This document shows positions 35,105 to 45,686 of a DNA stretch of 46,249 nt, piece after piece. The position numbers and the translations under genes are program-made. The notes under the pieces were generated by a model that made no database searches, had not been told where the DNA came from, and saw nothing but the letters and a program-made list of their open reading frames with translations. Location: contig JAGRIE010000003.1 of assembly GCA_020443425.1 (NCBI GenBank), forward strand, positions 1 through 46,249, in the 5' to 3' direction. This DNA comes from Halioglobus sp. GTDB taxonomy: Bacteria > Pseudomonadota > Gammaproteobacteria > Pseudomonadales > Halieaceae. How positions within the stretch are numbered: the first letter of the stretch is position 1; every line of letters starts with the position of its first letter.

Positions 35105-36532
35105 TCAGAGCGCTTGCAACTGCAGGCCCCGGACTGCGGCGGGCAGGTGGTCATCGCCACGCACGGGCGGCAACGGCTGGATTTCCGGTATTTCCTGCCA
35201 CGCCAGCACGCTGTAGTAGTGGCGAATATTCTGCACCAGTGTGACCGCCTCCCGGCCTCTGGCGTAGCCGTAACGGGTGTGCTTGTAGTACTGGGTTTTT
35301 TGCAGCAGCGGCAGTCTCTGCATCACGTCCTGCCACAGGTTCGGGTTGCCACCCTGGCGCTCGGTCAGCCGTCTCGCATCCTCCAGGTGGGCGAGGCCGA
35401 TATTGTAGGCTGCCAGCGCCAGCCAGGTCCTGTCAGGTTCCTGGACTTTTTTCGGCAGGCGCCGCTTGATGTTTTTCAGGTAGCGCGCGCCACCGCGCAG
35501 GCTCTGTACCACATCGAGGCGGTTGTCGACACCCAGTTCGCGGGCGGTGGCCCTGGTCAGCATCATCATGCCGCGAACACCCGTGGGCGAGGTGGCCATT
35601 GGGTCCCAGTGTGATTCCTGATAGGCCATGGCGGCCAGCAGGTGCCAGTCCATCTGGTACTCGTTGGCGATTTTCCTGATCAGCGGCTCGTAAGCGGGCA
35701 GTATGCCCTCAATATTCTGTGCAAACTCGAATGCGTTCATGCGCGAGACGCCATCGGTATGGCCGAAGTACCGGTTGCGCAGGCTCTCCAGCGTCCCGTC
35801 TTGCTGCAGACCCAGCAAAAAGTCATCGATGAAGGCGAGCAGCCTCGTGTTGTCTATGCCGGGAGGCAGGTACCACACCATGTCCTGCTCCCGCCCCAGG
35901 TCAAATGCGACTTGCTGGCGCGGGTAGAGCGACTGCTGTACGGCGAATTCATTGGAATCGATAATGGCCAGCGCCGCCTGGTCGCCTCGCAGTTGCTCCA
36001 GCAGCTGGGTGGTGTCAGCTTCATCGATCTCCTCCCACTGCAGGTCGGGAATCTCGCTCTGCTGCAGCGTTTTTAGCATCTGGACATGACTGGACCCGGC
36101 AAGCACCACGATCTTTCTCCCGGACAGGTCGGCGAGCTCGCGCGGCCGGTCGTTCCCGGTGACATAGATGACCTGTGGTGTCAGTTTGTAGTAGGAGGTT
36201 GAGTGCGGGTACGTCGCCGCGCGCTCCTCTGTCAGAGTGAGGCCGGCCGCCGCAATATTGACGGTTTGCCGGTCGAGTCGGGTAAACAGGTCACGCAGGC
36301 TGTAGACCGTCTCCATGCGCAGCTCGACGCCCAGCTCCTCCGCCAGCAGTTCGCACAGCGCGTACTCGAAGCCGGTTGGGCCGTTCTTGTCCTGGTAGTA
36401 GGTGGTGGGACTGTTGCGGCTCGCCACCACCAGTTCTCCGCGCTCCCGGATCTCGGCGAGCGAGTCCTGCCGGCCACAGCCACCGAGCAGGGTCAGCAGC
36501 ACTGCGGCAATTGTCAGCGGAAGGCTTTTCAT
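35105..36532 (-). CDS. mltF: Membrane-bound lytic murein transglycosylase F
   Basis: This 475-aa lipoprotein has a lipobox LGGC (Cys 19). The first half (about 27-265) is a solute-binding-protein-3 domain ([22 protein letters not shown]). The second half is the SLT lysozyme-like domain, with the catalytic Glu in [23 protein letters not shown] and the [16 protein letters not shown] motif. MltF cuts peptidoglycan glycan strands to 1,6-anhydro ends at the outer membrane. It is divergent from purL, as in Pseudomonas. The start at 36532 gives a good lipoprotein signal, although no ribosome site is clear. Confidence 0.95.
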   Translation of the reverse strand: MKSLPLTIAAVLLTLLGGCGRQDSLAEIRERGELVVASRNSPTTYYQDKNGPTGFEYALCELLAEELGVELRMETVYSLRDLFTRLDRQTVNIAAAGLTLTEERAATYPHSTSYYKLTPQVIYVTGNDRPRELADLSGRKIVVLAGSSHVQMLKTLQQSEIPDLQWEEIDEADTTQLLEQLRGDQAALAIIDSNEFAVQQSLYPRQQVAFDLGREQDMVWYLPPGIDNTRLLAFIDDFLLGLQQDGTLESLRNRYFGHTDGVSRMNAFEFAQNIEGILPAYEPLIRKIANEYQMDWHLLAAMAYQESHWDPMATSPTGVRGMMMLTRATARELGVDNRLDVVQSLRGGARYLKNIKRRLPKKVQEPDRTWLALAAYNIGLAHLEDARRLTERQGGNPNLWQDVMQRLPLLQKTQYYKHTRYGYARGREAVTLVQNIRHYYSVLAWQEIPEIQPLPPVRGDDHLPAAVRGLQLQAL

Positions 36533-36676
36533 GGCCAGTATTCTAGCGGCGTCCGGGGCGGGGTCACAGCCGTAAATCGTGCGGCAATTTGGGCGAGATT
36601 TCAGGTAACGGTATGCGGTCAAATACAGTACAATGCCGCCACCCCTGAAATACCTCCTAATGGAGCTCTTCACAGC

Positions 36677-39600
36677 ATGCTATCTCTGCGCGGTGCCGCC
36701 GCTCTGTCTGAATTTCGCCTCGAAAAGCTGGCGGAGAAGATCACTACCATCCATCCCGACATCCGACTGCTGCACACCGAGTTTGTGCATTTTGTGCAAC
36801 TGCGGCAGGCGATGACTGAGGAGCGGGGCGCGATTCTCGCCAGTTTGCTCGCTTATGGCCCGCAGTCTGACGGCGCCGATCTGCAGGCCTTTGACGATGT
36901 CACACTGCTGTTGGTGGTCCCCCGGCCGGGCACGATTTCTCCCTGGTCGAGCAAGGCGACGGATATTGCGCACAACTGCGGCCTCGGGGAGGTCGAGCGC
37001 CTGGAACGGGGTGTGGCCTGGTACGTCAATCTGCCGGACAGCCTGGATGCCGCGGCGCGCGCCGCGTTTGAAGCGCTGGTCCACGATCGTATGACGGAGA
37101 CAATCCTGCCATCACTGGAACAGGCTGAAGCGCTGTTCGCACACGCCGCACCGCAGGCCTTGACGACGGTTGATATCCTCGCCGGAGGACGCCAGGCGCT
37201 GGAGGAGGCAGACCGCAGCCTCGGGCTCGCCCTTGCTGCCGACGAAATCGATTACCTGCTGGAGAGTTTCACTGCGCTGGGGCGCAATCCCAGTGACGTT
37301 GAGCTGATGATGTTCGCACAGGCCAACTCCGAGCACTGCCGGCACAAGATTTTCAATGCGGACTGGACTATCGACGGCGAGCCGCAGAGCCACTCCCTGT
37401 TCAAAATGATTCGCAACACCAATGAGTGCGGCGGTGAGAACGTGCTGTCAGCCTATTCGGACAATGCAGCTGTGGTGGCCGGGCCGGTGGCGGGTCGGTT
37501 TTACCCGGATCCACAGTCGCGTGAGTACGGCTTTTCCCAGGAGAGCATCCACCTGTTGATGAAAGTCGAGACCCACAACCACCCGACCGCCATCGCGCCA
37601 TTTGCCGGTGCCGGCACCGGCGCCGGTGGTGAAATCCGCGATGAGGGTGCCGTCGGGCGCGGTTCCAAACCGAAGGTGGGACTCACCGGATTTTCCGTCT
37701 CCAACCTGAAAATTCCCGGCTATCAGCAGCCCTGGGAGCATGACTATGGCAAGCCGGACCGCATCGTCAGCGCGCTGGATATCATGGTGGAAGGGCCGAT
37801 TGGTGCCGCCGCGTTCAACAATGAATTCGGGCGGCCCAATCTCTGTGGCTATTTTCGCAGTTTCGAACTGGAAGTGCCGGGCGTGGACGGTCCAGAGGTG
37901 CGTGGCTACCACAAGCCTATCATGCTGGCGGGTGGCTACGGCAATGTCCGCGCAGAGCATGTGGCAAAGGGCGATTTCAGTGCTGGTGCCAAGCTGATTG
38001 TACTGGGTGGCCCGGCGATGCTGATCGGGCTCGGTGGTGGTGCGGCGTCCTCCATGACGAGCGGGCAGAGCCATGCCGACCTGGATTTTGCCTCCGTGCA
38101 GCGTCAGAACCCCGAGATGGAACGCCGCTGCCAGGAAGTGATAGACCGCTGTTGGCAGCTCGGAGCGGCCAACCCTATCGCGTTTATCCACGATGTCGGC
38201 GCCGGCGGCCTGTCCAATGCGTTTCCAGAGCTGGTGAAAGACGGTGGCCGCGGTGGGCGTTTTGAATTGCGCAATGTGCCCAATGATGAACCGGGCATGT
38301 CGCCACTGGAGATATGGTGCAACGAGTCGCAGGAGCGCTATGTCATGGCGGTGGAGCCGGAAAACCTGGCGCGCTTCGAAGCCATTTGCCAGCGTGAGCG
38401 CTGCCCCTATGCGGTGGTGGGTGAAGCCACCGATGCCATGCACCTGCAACTGACAGACAGTCATTTCGGCAGTGCCCCGGTCGACCTGCCGATGTCAGTA
38501 CTGTTTGGTAAGCCGCCGCGTATGAGTCGGGAGATCCGCCGGCAGGCGGTTTCCCTGCCACCGCTGCAACTGGATGTCTGCGTGTCCGAAGCGCTGCAGC
38601 GGGTATTGACGGTCCCCAGCGTTGCTGGCAAGAGCTTTCTGATCACGATCGGTGACCGCTCCGTGACCGGCATGGTGCATCGCGACCAGATGGTGGGACC
38701 GTGGCAGGTCCCGGTGGCGGACTGCGCGGTGACGACTGTCTCCTACGACTCCTATGCCGGTGAAGCCATGGCGATGGGCGAGCGCACACCGTTGGCCCTG
38801 GTCAGCGGGCCTGCTTCGGGGCGCATGGCGGTTGCCGAGGCGATCACCAATATCGCGGCGACCGCGATCGGCGATATTCGCAATATCAAGCTGTCGGCCA
38901 ACTGGATGTGCGCCGCCGGCCACGGCGCGGAAGACGAGGCGCTCTACGACACCGTGCGCGCAGTGGGGATGGAGTTCTGCCCGGAGCTGGGCATTACCAT
39001 CCCGGTGGGCAAGGACTCGATGTCCATGCGCACCAGCTGGCCCGATGGCGAGCGGCAGAAGTCCGTGACGGCACCGATGTCACTGGTCGTCTCAGCGTTC
39101 TCACCGGTGCTGGATGTGCGCCAGACCGTCACTCCGCAGCTGCAGGCGGACGCCGACGCGGTGCTGGTGCTGCTGGACCTGGGGCGCGGCGCCGGCCGGC
39201 TGGGCGGCTCCGCGCTGGCCCAGGCCTACGGGCAAATCGGGGACCGGGTGCCTGATATCGACAGCGCGGCTGACCTCCGCGCCTTTTTCACGCTGGTGCA
39301 GGAATTGCTGGCCGGCCAGCAACTGCTGGCCTACCACGACCGCTCCGATGGAGGCCTGCTGGTGACCGTGCTGGAAATGGCATTTGCCGGTCGCTGCGGG
39401 GCGCAACTCGACATGACCGGGCTGCCGGGCAGTGCGCTGCAGAAGCTGTTCAGCGAAGAGGCCGGAGCGGTGCTACAGATAGAGCGCTCGCAACTGGACA
39501 GTCTGCATTCGCGGGCGGCGGAACTGGGTCTGGGCGATTGCCTGTACCCGATCGGGCGGGCGGTGGTCGGCGATGCGATAACGGTGGTCGACGACGCTCA

Positions 39601-40573
39601 CGTGCAACTTCACGACACACGCTCGCGCCTGCAGCAGCTGTGGGCTCGCACCAGTTTTGAAGTGCAGTCCCTGCGCGACAACCCCGCCTGTGCGGCGGAA
39701 GAGTTCCAGCGTATCGCGGCTGTTGACCCCGGCCTGTCCGTGGCCCTGAGCTTCAATCCGGACGAGGATATCAGCGCGCCCTATATCGCCACAGGGGCGC
39801 GGCCCCAGGTCGCTATCCTGCGCGAACAGGGTGTCAATGGCCACGTGGAGATGGCGGCGGCGTTTCACCGCGCCGGCTTCGCGCCGGTGGATGTCCATAT
39901 GAGCGACCTGCTCAGTGGCGCTACGGATCTTGCGCAGTTTCGCGGCCTGGTCGCCTGCGGCGGCTTTTCCTACGGCGATGTACTGGGCGCCGGCGAGGGC
40001 TGGGCCAAGAGCATCCTTTTCAACGAGGCTGTCCGTGAGCGCTTCAGCGCGTATTTCCAGCGTCAGGACACTTTCACACTGGGTGTCTGCAACGGTTGCC
40101 AGATGGTCTCGACATTGAAGGAACTGATCCCGGGCGCCGCGCACTGGCCGCGTTTCGTCCGCAACCGGTCGGAGCAGTTTGAGGCCCGGCTGGCGCTGGT
40201 CAGGGTGGAACCCACGCCGTCAATCCTGCTGTCCGGCATGGAGGGCTCCCATCTGCCGATCGCGGTGGCACACGGCGAGGGGCGCGCCGAGTTTGCCACG
40301 GCGGCCGCGCACACCGCCTGCGATGCCAGCGGCACCGTGGCACTGCGCTATCTGGAGAATACCCTGGAGGTGGCCGAGCAGTACCCGGCCAACCCCAACG
40401 GCTCGCCGACCGGTATCACCGGTCTGACCAGTGAGGACGGTCGCGCCACGATCATGATGCCGCATCCGGAGCGGGTCTACCGCACCGTCCAGAACTCCTG
40501 GGCGCCGTCGCACTGGGGCGAGGACGGCGGCTGGTTGCGCATGTTCCGCAATGCCCGGGTCTGGCTGGGGTGA
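36677..40573 (+). CDS. purL: Phosphoribosylformylglycinamidine synthase (large, single-chain)
   Basis: This 1298-aa protein fits E. coli PurL (1295). The start at the ATG 36677 gives [18 protein letters not shown]. Motifs include [39 protein letters not shown] and [14 protein letters not shown] in the FGAM synthetase half. The class I glutamine amidotransferase domain at the C-terminus carries the nucleophile Cys 1138 ([10 protein letters not shown]) and its His/Glu in MPHPERVYR. It converts FGAR to FGAM in purine synthesis, using glutamine and ATP. The 144-bp gap to mltF contains a TACAAT -10 candidate; no convincing PurR box was seen. Confidence 0.98.
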   Translation: MLSLRGAAALSEFRLEKLAEKITTIHPDIRLLHTEFVHFVQLRQAMTEERGAILASLLAYGPQSDGADLQAFDDVTLLLVVPRPGTISPWSSKATDIAHNCGLGEVERLERGVAWYVNLPDSLDAAARAAFEALVHDRMTETILPSLEQAEALFAHAAPQALTTVDILAGGRQALEEADRSLGLALAADEIDYLLESFTALGRNPSDVELMMFAQANSEHCRHKIFNADWTIDGEPQSHSLFKMIRNTNECGGENVLSAYSDNAAVVAGPVAGRFYPDPQSREYGFSQESIHLLMKVETHNHPTAIAPFAGAGTGAGGEIRDEGAVGRGSKPKVGLTGFSVSNLKIPGYQQPWEHDYGKPDRIVSALDIMVEGPIGAAAFNNEFGRPNLCGYFRSFELEVPGVDGPEVRGYHKPIMLAGGYGNVRAEHVAKGDFSAGAKLIVLGGPAMLIGLGGGAASSMTSGQSHADLDFASVQRQNPEMERRCQEVIDRCWQLGAANPIAFIHDVGAGGLSNAFPELVKDGGRGGRFELRNVPNDEPGMSPLEIWCNESQERYVMAVEPENLARFEAICQRERCPYAVVGEATDAMHLQLTDSHFGSAPVDLPMSVLFGKPPRMSREIRRQAVSLPPLQLDVCVSEALQRVLTVPSVAGKSFLITIGDRSVTGMVHRDQMVGPWQVPVADCAVTTVSYDSYAGEAMAMGERTPLALVSGPASGRMAVAEAITNIAATAIGDIRNIKLSANWMCAAGHGAEDEALYDTVRAVGMEFCPELGITIPVGKDSMSMRTSWPDGERQKSVTAPMSLVVSAFSPVLDVRQTVTPQLQADADAVLVLLDLGRGAGRLGGSALAQAYGQIGDRVPDIDSAADLRAFFTLVQELLAGQQLLAYHDRSDGGLLVTVLEMAFAGRCGAQLDMTGLPGSALQKLFSEEAGAVLQIERSQLDSLHSRAAELGLGDCLYPIGRAVVGDAITVVDDAHVQLHDTRSRLQQLWARTSFEVQSLRDNPACAAEEFQRIAAVDPGLSVALSFNPDEDISAPYIATGARPQVAILREQGVNGHVEMAAAFHRAGFAPVDVHMSDLLSGATDLAQFRGLVACGGFSYGDVLGAGEGWAKSILFNEAVRERFSAYFQRQDTFTLGVCNGCQMVSTLKELIPGAAHWPRFVRNRSEQFEARLALVRVEPTPSILLSGMEGSHLPIAVAHGEGRAEFATAAAHTACDASGTVALRYLENTLEVAEQYPANPNGSPTGITGLTSEDGRATIMMPHPERVYRTVQNSWAPSHWGEDGGWLRMFRNARVWLG

Positions 40574-40593
40574 GCACTGCCTCGAAACTCCCC

Positions 40594-40621
40594 TTGTGAC
40601 TGCTGCCTGTTAATTTATAAT
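40594..40621 (+). promoter_or_regulatory. Sigma-70 promoter of the secDF operon
   Basis: TTGTGA (40594-40599) is followed after 16 bp by a perfect TATAAT (40616-40621). It gives a leader of about 57 nt to the secD ATG and suggests that secD starts its own transcript rather than being read from purL. Confidence 0.6.
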
Positions 40622-40684
40622 GACGCACTTTTCGCGCGGGGCAGTCGCTGCTCCCGTATCCTGTTCTCCTGTTAGAGCGACACT

Positions 40685-42565
40685 ATGCTGAACAAGTATC
40701 CCCTGTGGAAATACCTCCTCGTGCTGTTCGTGCTGCTGTTGGCGCTGTTCTACGCCGCGCCCAACCTGTATGCACCGGATCCAGCGCTGCAGATCACCGG
40801 TGAGAGCAGCGCCCAGCAGATCGATGAAAAAACCTGGCAACGCGCACTGACAGCGCTGGAGGACGCCGGGATAGAGCATTTTGGCGAGGTGATCGATCCC
40901 AGCGGGCGCACCGCGCTGCTGCGCCTGACCGATGCCGATCAGCAACTGGTGGCACAGGCCAGTGTCGCGAAAGCGCTGGGCGACGGCTATATCGTCGCGC
41001 TCAATCTCGCCCCGACCACCCCCGATTGGCTGAGCAGCTATGGCGGCCAGCCGATGAAACTGGGCCTGGACCTCAGTGGTGGTGTGCATTTCAAGCTGGA
41101 AGTGGACGTGGATGCAGCGGTGGAACGGCGTATGGAATCCTATTTCAACGCCACCAAACGGGCCCTGCGGGAGCAGCGGATACGCGGGTACGTGACACTC
41201 GACAAGCAGGGCACAATAGAGGCCCAGTTCAAGACCGAAGCACTGCGTGAGCAGGCGCGGGACCTGATCGCGGACGAGAGCCCCGGCCTGGTGTTGGAGC
41301 GGGTCGACACTGAGGACAGCTGGAACCTGGTCGCCACCATGTCGGAGCAGACCCGCAGTGAGATCGCCGACTACGCCGTCACCCAGAACCTGACCACGTT
41401 GCGCAACCGGGTCAATGAACTGGGCGTGTCCGAGCCGCTGGTACAGCGCCAGGGGCTCAACCGCATTGTGGTCGAGCTGCCGGGTATACAGGATACCGCC
41501 GAGGCGAAGCGTATCCTGGGCAAGGTCGCCAACCTGGAATTCCGGCTGGTGGCCAATATGGACGCGCCAGTGTCCGAGAAACAGCGTTTTGACTACCGCA
41601 GTGCCGACCGCGCCGGGGCCAGCGAATGGCTGGAACGCGACGTGATCATCACCGGTGAGCGCGTCTCCAATGCGCAGGCGAGCTTCGACCAGAACGGCCA
41701 GCCCAATGTGCAGATCAGCCTGGACAACGAGGGCGGCACGCTGATGTCGCGGGCCACACGGCACAATATCAAGCGCCGTATGGGAGTGCTGTTTATCGAG
41801 CGCAAATACCGCACCCGCTATGAGGTGGGTGAGGACGGCCAGGAGGTCGCGGTAAAAATCCCCTACGATGAGAAAAAACTGCTGACGGCGCCGGTGATCC
41901 AGTCTGCGCTGGGCGCGCAGTTCCAGATTACCGGCCTGGACAACCCGCTGGAGGCCTCGGAACTGGCCCTGATGCTGCGCGCGGGTGCGCTCGCGGCCCC
42001 GATCGAGTTTGTCGAGGAGCGCACCGTGGGGCCCTCGCTGGGTGCCGAGAATATCCGCATGGGCCTGCAGTCGGTCTACTACGGCCTCGCACTGGTGGTC
42101 CTGTTCATGGTGGTGTACTACCGGGTATTCGGTGTCGCTGCTGTGATCGCGCTGAGTTTCAACCTGGTGCTGCTGGTGGCGGTGATGTCGCTGCTGGGCG
42201 CTACGCTGACGCTGCCCGGAATCGCCGGTATCGTGTTGACGGTGGGCATGGCGGTGGATGCCAACGTGCTGATTTTTGCGCGGATACGCGAGGAGCTGGC
42301 CAACGGCCTGTCGCCGCAGATGGCAATTCATTCCGGCTATGAGCGGGCAGTCACCACGATTCTGGACTCCAACCTCACCACCCTGATTGTGGCGATCATT
42401 CTCTACGCGGTGGGGACAGGGCCGATCAAGGGCTTTGCGGTGACGCTGTCAGTGGGCATCCTGACCTCCATGTTCACCGCTATTATGGGTACCCGCGCAC
42501 TGATCAACCTGATCTATGGTGGCCGTCGCGTGAAGAAGCTGTCTATCGGGGGACGTCAGTCATGA
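40685..42565 (+). CDS. secD: Protein translocase subunit SecD
   Basis: This 626-aa protein is close to E. coli SecD (615). An N-terminal helix (WKYLLVLFVLLLALFYAAPN) is followed by a large periplasmic P1 domain with LGLDLSGGVHFKLEVD and five helices at the C-terminus. Motifs include FVEERTVGPSLGAENIRMGL and GIAGIVLTVGMAVDANVLIFARIREEL. With SecF it uses the proton motive force to pull exported proteins out of SecYEG. It overlaps secF by four bases (ATGA). The usual yajC gene does not precede it; purL does. Confidence 0.98.
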   Translation: MLNKYPLWKYLLVLFVLLLALFYAAPNLYAPDPALQITGESSAQQIDEKTWQRALTALEDAGIEHFGEVIDPSGRTALLRLTDADQQLVAQASVAKALGDGYIVALNLAPTTPDWLSSYGGQPMKLGLDLSGGVHFKLEVDVDAAVERRMESYFNATKRALREQRIRGYVTLDKQGTIEAQFKTEALREQARDLIADESPGLVLERVDTEDSWNLVATMSEQTRSEIADYAVTQNLTTLRNRVNELGVSEPLVQRQGLNRIVVELPGIQDTAEAKRILGKVANLEFRLVANMDAPVSEKQRFDYRSADRAGASEWLERDVIITGERVSNAQASFDQNGQPNVQISLDNEGGTLMSRATRHNIKRRMGVLFIERKYRTRYEVGEDGQEVAVKIPYDEKKLLTAPVIQSALGAQFQITGLDNPLEASELALMLRAGALAAPIEFVEERTVGPSLGAENIRMGLQSVYYGLALVVLFMVVYYRVFGVAAVIALSFNLVLLVAVMSLLGATLTLPGIAGIVLTVGMAVDANVLIFARIREELANGLSPQMAIHSGYERAVTTILDSNLTTLIVAIILYAVGTGPIKGFAVTLSVGILTSMFTAIMGTRALINLIYGGRRVKKLSIGGRQS

Positions 42566-43491
42566 AAGTGATCAATTTTATGGGCCAGCGCAAGCTGGCA
42601 TTGGCTTTTTCGGTGATCCTGCTGATCGTATCGATCGGCTCGCTGGCCACGAAACAGCTGAACTGGGGGCTGGACTTTACCGGAGGTACGCTGGTGGAGG
42701 TTCACTACAGCTCCAGCGCTGACCTGACCGCAATCCGCGGCACCCTGGAGACAAAGGGCTTTGCCGGTGCCACGGTGGTGAGTTTCGGCAGTGACCGCGA
42801 CGTGATGATCCGCCTGCCCCAGGGGTATTCGGACGAACAGGGTGCCGAACTCCTGGGCATACTGCAGCAGGCGTTTGTCGCGGTCGAGCCGGGCGGGACA
42901 GTCGAGTTGCGGCGCTCCGAGTTTGTCGGCCCGCAGGTGGGCGATGAGCTGCGCGAGCAGGGGGGGCTGGCGATGCTGCTGGCGCTGGGGCTGGTGACGC
43001 TGTACGTCGCCTTCCGCTTCCAGCTGAAATTCGCGCTGGGTTCGGTGGCGGCACTGATCCACGACGTCGTCATCACGCTCGGCTTTTTCTCCGTCACCGG
43101 TATGGAGTTTGACCTCACCGTGCTGGCGGCGCTGATGGCGGTCATCGGCTACTCGCTGAATGACACCATTGTGGTGTTCGACAGGATTCGCGAGAACTTC
43201 CGCAAGATTCGCCGCGCTGAACCCGAGGAGGTGTTGAATATCTCCATCACCGAGACTCTGGACCGGACACTGGTGACGTCGGGCACCACCTTGCTGGTTG
43301 TTATCGCGCTGGCGCTGTTTGGCGGCGAGATGATATTCGGCTTCGCGATCACGCTGATTGTGGGTATCACCATCGGCACCTACTCTTCCATCTATGTGGC
43401 ATCCGCTATGGCGCTGGTGCTGGGAGTGACGAAGGAAGACCTGATGATCCCGGTCAAGGAAGGCGTCGAGCAGGAAGACCTCACTCCCTAA
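42562..43491 (+). CDS. secF: Protein translocase subunit SecF
   Basis: This 309-aa protein has one N-terminal helix (LAFSVILLIVSIGSLAT), the periplasmic domain with LNWGLDFTGGTLVEVHYSS, then five helices. Family motifs are EFVGPQVGDELREQGGLAML and LAALMAVIGYSLNDTIVVFDRIRENF, and the latter's Asp takes part in proton coupling with SecD. Its ATG overlaps the secD stop, so translation is coupled. suhB starts 20 bp downstream. Confidence 0.98.
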   Translation: MKVINFMGQRKLALAFSVILLIVSIGSLATKQLNWGLDFTGGTLVEVHYSSSADLTAIRGTLETKGFAGATVVSFGSDRDVMIRLPQGYSDEQGAELLGILQQAFVAVEPGGTVELRRSEFVGPQVGDELREQGGLAMLLALGLVTLYVAFRFQLKFALGSVAALIHDVVITLGFFSVTGMEFDLTVLAALMAVIGYSLNDTIVVFDRIRENFRKIRRAEPEEVLNISITETLDRTLVTSGTTLLVVIALALFGGEMIFGFAITLIVGITIGTYSSIYVASAMALVLGVTKEDLMIPVKEGVEQEDLTP

Positions 43492-43511
43492 TTCACTCCC
43501 AGGACATACCC

Positions 43512-44306
43512 ATGGAACCGATGATCAATATAGCGCTGCGAGCGGCCCGCAAGGCCGGCGAGAATATCGTGCGCGCCTCCGATGAACTGCACCGCTTTGA
43601 AGTGAAGGCGAAAGGGGTGAACAATTTTGTCACGGAGGTGGATATCAATGCCGAGCGTGAGATTATCTATCACCTGCAAAAAGCCTACCCCGACCACGCT
43701 ATCCTCGGTGAAGAGAGCGGTCTCATCGGCAGCGAGCAGGCCGAGTACCGCTGGATCATCGATCCGCTGGATGGTACCACCAATTTTGTCCGCGGCATTC
43801 CGCATTATGCGGTCTCTATCGCCTGCATGTACCGGGGCCGGATCGAGCACGCCGTGATTGTGGACCCTGTGCGCCGCGAGGAGTTCACTGCCTCGCGCGG
43901 ACGCGGTGCCCAGCTCAACGGCCATCGCATGCGCGTCAGCGACCTGGCCAGCCTGGACGGCGCATTGCTGGGTACCGGTATCCCGTTCAAGGAACACTGC
44001 GACGACAAGCTGGGTCCGTACAGCAAGTCGCTTGAGGTGCTGGCCTCGCAGTGTGCCGGCATACGGCGTGCCGGCGCGGCCTCACTGGACCTGGCCTACG
44101 TGGCCGCGGGCCGCCTTGATGCGTTCTGGGAGATAGGCCTGGCGCCATGGGATATGGCGGCCGGTGTGCTGCTGGTGCGCGAGGCGGGCGGCCTGGTCGC
44201 GGATATCGACGCCTCCGACAGGTACCTGGAGTCGGGCAATATCGTCTGCGGCAATCCCAAGTGTTTCAAGGCGGTGTTGCAGGTGGTCAAGCCGCTGCTG
44301 GGTTGA
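43512..44306 (+). CDS. suhB: Inositol-1-monophosphatase family protein SuhB
   Basis: This is a 264-aa protein. Lithium-sensitive phosphatase motifs are present: FVTEVDINAER, GEESG (catalytic Glu), WIIDPLDGTTNFVRGIP (two metal-binding Asp) and GLAPWDMAAGVLLVREAGG. In gammaproteobacteria SuhB also joins the Nus-factor ribosomal RNA antitermination complex. AGGA precedes the ATG. It sits in the conserved string secD-secF-suhB-trmJ-iscR seen in Pseudomonas. Confidence 0.95.
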   Translation: MEPMINIALRAARKAGENIVRASDELHRFEVKAKGVNNFVTEVDINAEREIIYHLQKAYPDHAILGEESGLIGSEQAEYRWIIDPLDGTTNFVRGIPHYAVSIACMYRGRIEHAVIVDPVRREEFTASRGRGAQLNGHRMRVSDLASLDGALLGTGIPFKEHCDDKLGPYSKSLEVLASQCAGIRRAGAASLDLAYVAAGRLDAFWEIGLAPWDMAAGVLLVREAGGLVADIDASDRYLESGNIVCGNPKCFKAVLQVVKPLLG

Positions 44307-44333
44307 GCCGGCCACACGGCACGGAATCTGCCA

Positions 44334-45083
44334 ATGAACCCCGACAATATCCGCATTGTACTGGTCAACACCACCCATCCGGGAAATATCGGCGGGGTTG
44401 CCCGCGCGATGAAAAACATGGGGCTGAGACGCCTCTACCTGGTGGAGCCGCGCGATTATCCCAACGAGCAGGCAGTGTGGCGCGCGGCGTCTGCGACGGA
44501 TGTTCTCGAGGCCGCCGTGGTGGTGCCGACGCTCAGTGAGGCGATAGGCGACTGCCAGTTTATCGTCGGCACCAGTGCCCGCGAGCGGCGCATTCCCTGG
44601 CCACTGATGGATGCCAGGCAGTGTGCCCAGCGCATGGCGCTCGCCTCCGGGCAGGAGCAGGTGGCGGTGTTGTTCGGGCGCGAGGATCGCGGGCTGACCA
44701 ACGACGAGCTGAAAGTCTGTAACCTGCACCTGAATATCCCGACGTCACAGGACTACAGCTCGTTGAACCTGGCGATGGCAGTGCAAATTGTTGCCTATGA
44801 GTTGCGTATGCTGGCGGTCGCGGGAGACGGGCCGGCAACCGGTGCCGACGACTGGGATGCACCGTTTGCCACGCAGGACAATATGGAGCGCTTTTACACC
44901 CACCTGGAGCAGGCGCTGGTGGATATCGAGTTCCTCGACCCGGCCGCTCCGCGCCAGTTGATGTCCCGCCTGCGACGCCTCTACAGCCGCGTCAGGTTGG
45001 ATGAGATGGAGCTGAATATACTCCGCGGCATCCTCACTGAGACGCAGAAGTGGGTCCGCCGGGGCTCCGACAGGGAATCCTGA
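44334..45083 (+). CDS. trmJ: tRNA (cytidine/uridine-2'-O-)-methyltransferase TrmJ
   Basis: This is a 249-aa SPOUT methyltransferase. Motifs: IRIVLVNTTHPGNIGGVARAMKNMGL (start), VAVLFGREDRGLTNDEL (SAM-knot entry) and NIPTSQDYSSLNLAMAVQIVAYELRM (knot end). A C-terminal helical extension follows (about 185-249), as in E. coli TrmJ. It methylates the 2'-OH of residue 32 in several tRNAs. It ends just before the IscR sites; its stop is 7 bp upstream of the first. Confidence 0.96.
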   Translation: MNPDNIRIVLVNTTHPGNIGGVARAMKNMGLRRLYLVEPRDYPNEQAVWRAASATDVLEAAVVVPTLSEAIGDCQFIVGTSARERRIPWPLMDARQCAQRMALASGQEQVAVLFGREDRGLTNDELKVCNLHLNIPTSQDYSSLNLAMAVQIVAYELRMLAVAGDGPATGADDWDAPFATQDNMERFYTHLEQALVDIEFLDPAAPRQLMSRLRRLYSRVRLDEMELNILRGILTETQKWVRRGSDRES

Positions 45084-45089
45084 CCCGGC

Positions 45090-45139
45090 ATATCCGACAA
45101 ATTTAGTAGGCTATAAAGTTGACCATTTTAGTGGGTTAT
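45090..45139 (+). promoter_or_regulatory. Two back-to-back IscR type-1-like binding sites
   Basis: Two 25-bp elements abut exactly: 45090-45114 (core CCGACAAATTTAGTAGG) and 45115-45139 (core TTGACCATTTTAGTGGG). Against the published type-1 consensus (ATASYYGAC-T-RWWWY-AGTC-RRSTAT) they match at 22 and 21 of 25 positions by my count. The second covers the iscR -35 (45119-45124). This is the same logic as the E. coli iscR promoter, where [2Fe-2S]-IscR represses its own operon. Confidence 0.85.
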
Positions 45140-45147
45140 TGCATACT
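45119..45147 (+). promoter_or_regulatory. Promoter of the isc operon
   Basis: TTGACC (45119-45124) followed 17 bp later by CATACT (45142-45147) gives a good sigma-70 match (about 4 of 6 in the -10), with transcription starting near 45154, about 23 nt before the iscR ATG. The -35 lies inside the second IscR-like site, so IscR binding and RNA polymerase binding should exclude each other. Confidence 0.72.
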
Positions 45148-45176
45148 TCAGCGCTACTGACGCTGGAGAAAGAGCG

Positions 45177-45650
45177 ATGCGACTGACAACCAAAGGCCGG
45201 TATGCCGTAACTGCCATGTTGGACCTGGCCCTGAACGGGGTGGACCGACCGGTGAGTCTGGCAGATATTTCAGGCCGCCAGGATATCTCACTGTCCTATC
45301 TGGAACAGTTGTTTGCAAAGCTGCGCCGCAACAGCCTTGTCAGCAGCGTGCGTGGCCCCGGTGGTGGATACCGGCTCAGCCGCAGCGGCGACAAGATTTT
45401 CGTCGCAGAGATTATTGATGCGGTCAATGAGGCTGTCGATGCCACGGGCTGCGGCGGCACTGCGGACTGCCAGCAGGGTGAGGTCTGTCTCACCCACCAC
45501 CTGTGGTGTGACCTCAGCGAGCAAATCCACAACTTCCTCAGCAGTATCAGCCTGGCGCACCTGGTGGAGCGCAGGGAAGTGCAGAGCATTTCAGCGCGGC
45601 AGGCAGCGCGCAGTCCCCAGGGGGCGACGCTGTCCCTGACAGAACTGTAG
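45177..45650 (+). CDS. iscR: Fe-S cluster-responsive transcriptional regulator IscR
   Basis: This 157-aa Rrf2-family protein has a winged helix ([20 protein letters not shown] ... [27 protein letters not shown]). The cluster ligands fall at C92, C98, C104 and H107, identical in numbering to E. coli IscR. It senses Fe-S demand through its own [2Fe-2S] cluster and represses isc genes when the cluster is loaded. It is followed 36 bp later by iscS. Two matching sites cover its promoter. Confidence 0.97.
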   Translation: MRLTTKGRYAVTAMLDLALNGVDRPVSLADISGRQDISLSYLEQLFAKLRRNSLVSSVRGPGGGYRLSRSGDKIFVAEIIDAVNEAVDATGCGGTADCQQGEVCLTHHLWCDLSEQIHNFLSSISLAHLVERREVQSISARQAARSPQGATLSLTEL

Positions 45651-45686
45651 CCGGCCGACGAACGTACAATACGGAGCAACAGCGGT

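Noticed and set aside
36203-36676. N-terminal 158-codon extension of purL, overlapping mltF
   Set aside because: PurL family length and the ATG at 36677 fit a start there. The extension is antisense to mltF and unlike any PurL domain.
40610-42331. A 573-codon minus-strand frame across secD
   Set aside because: It is antisense to a clear SecD. The His/Gln-rich composition is typical of a reversed GC-rich gene.
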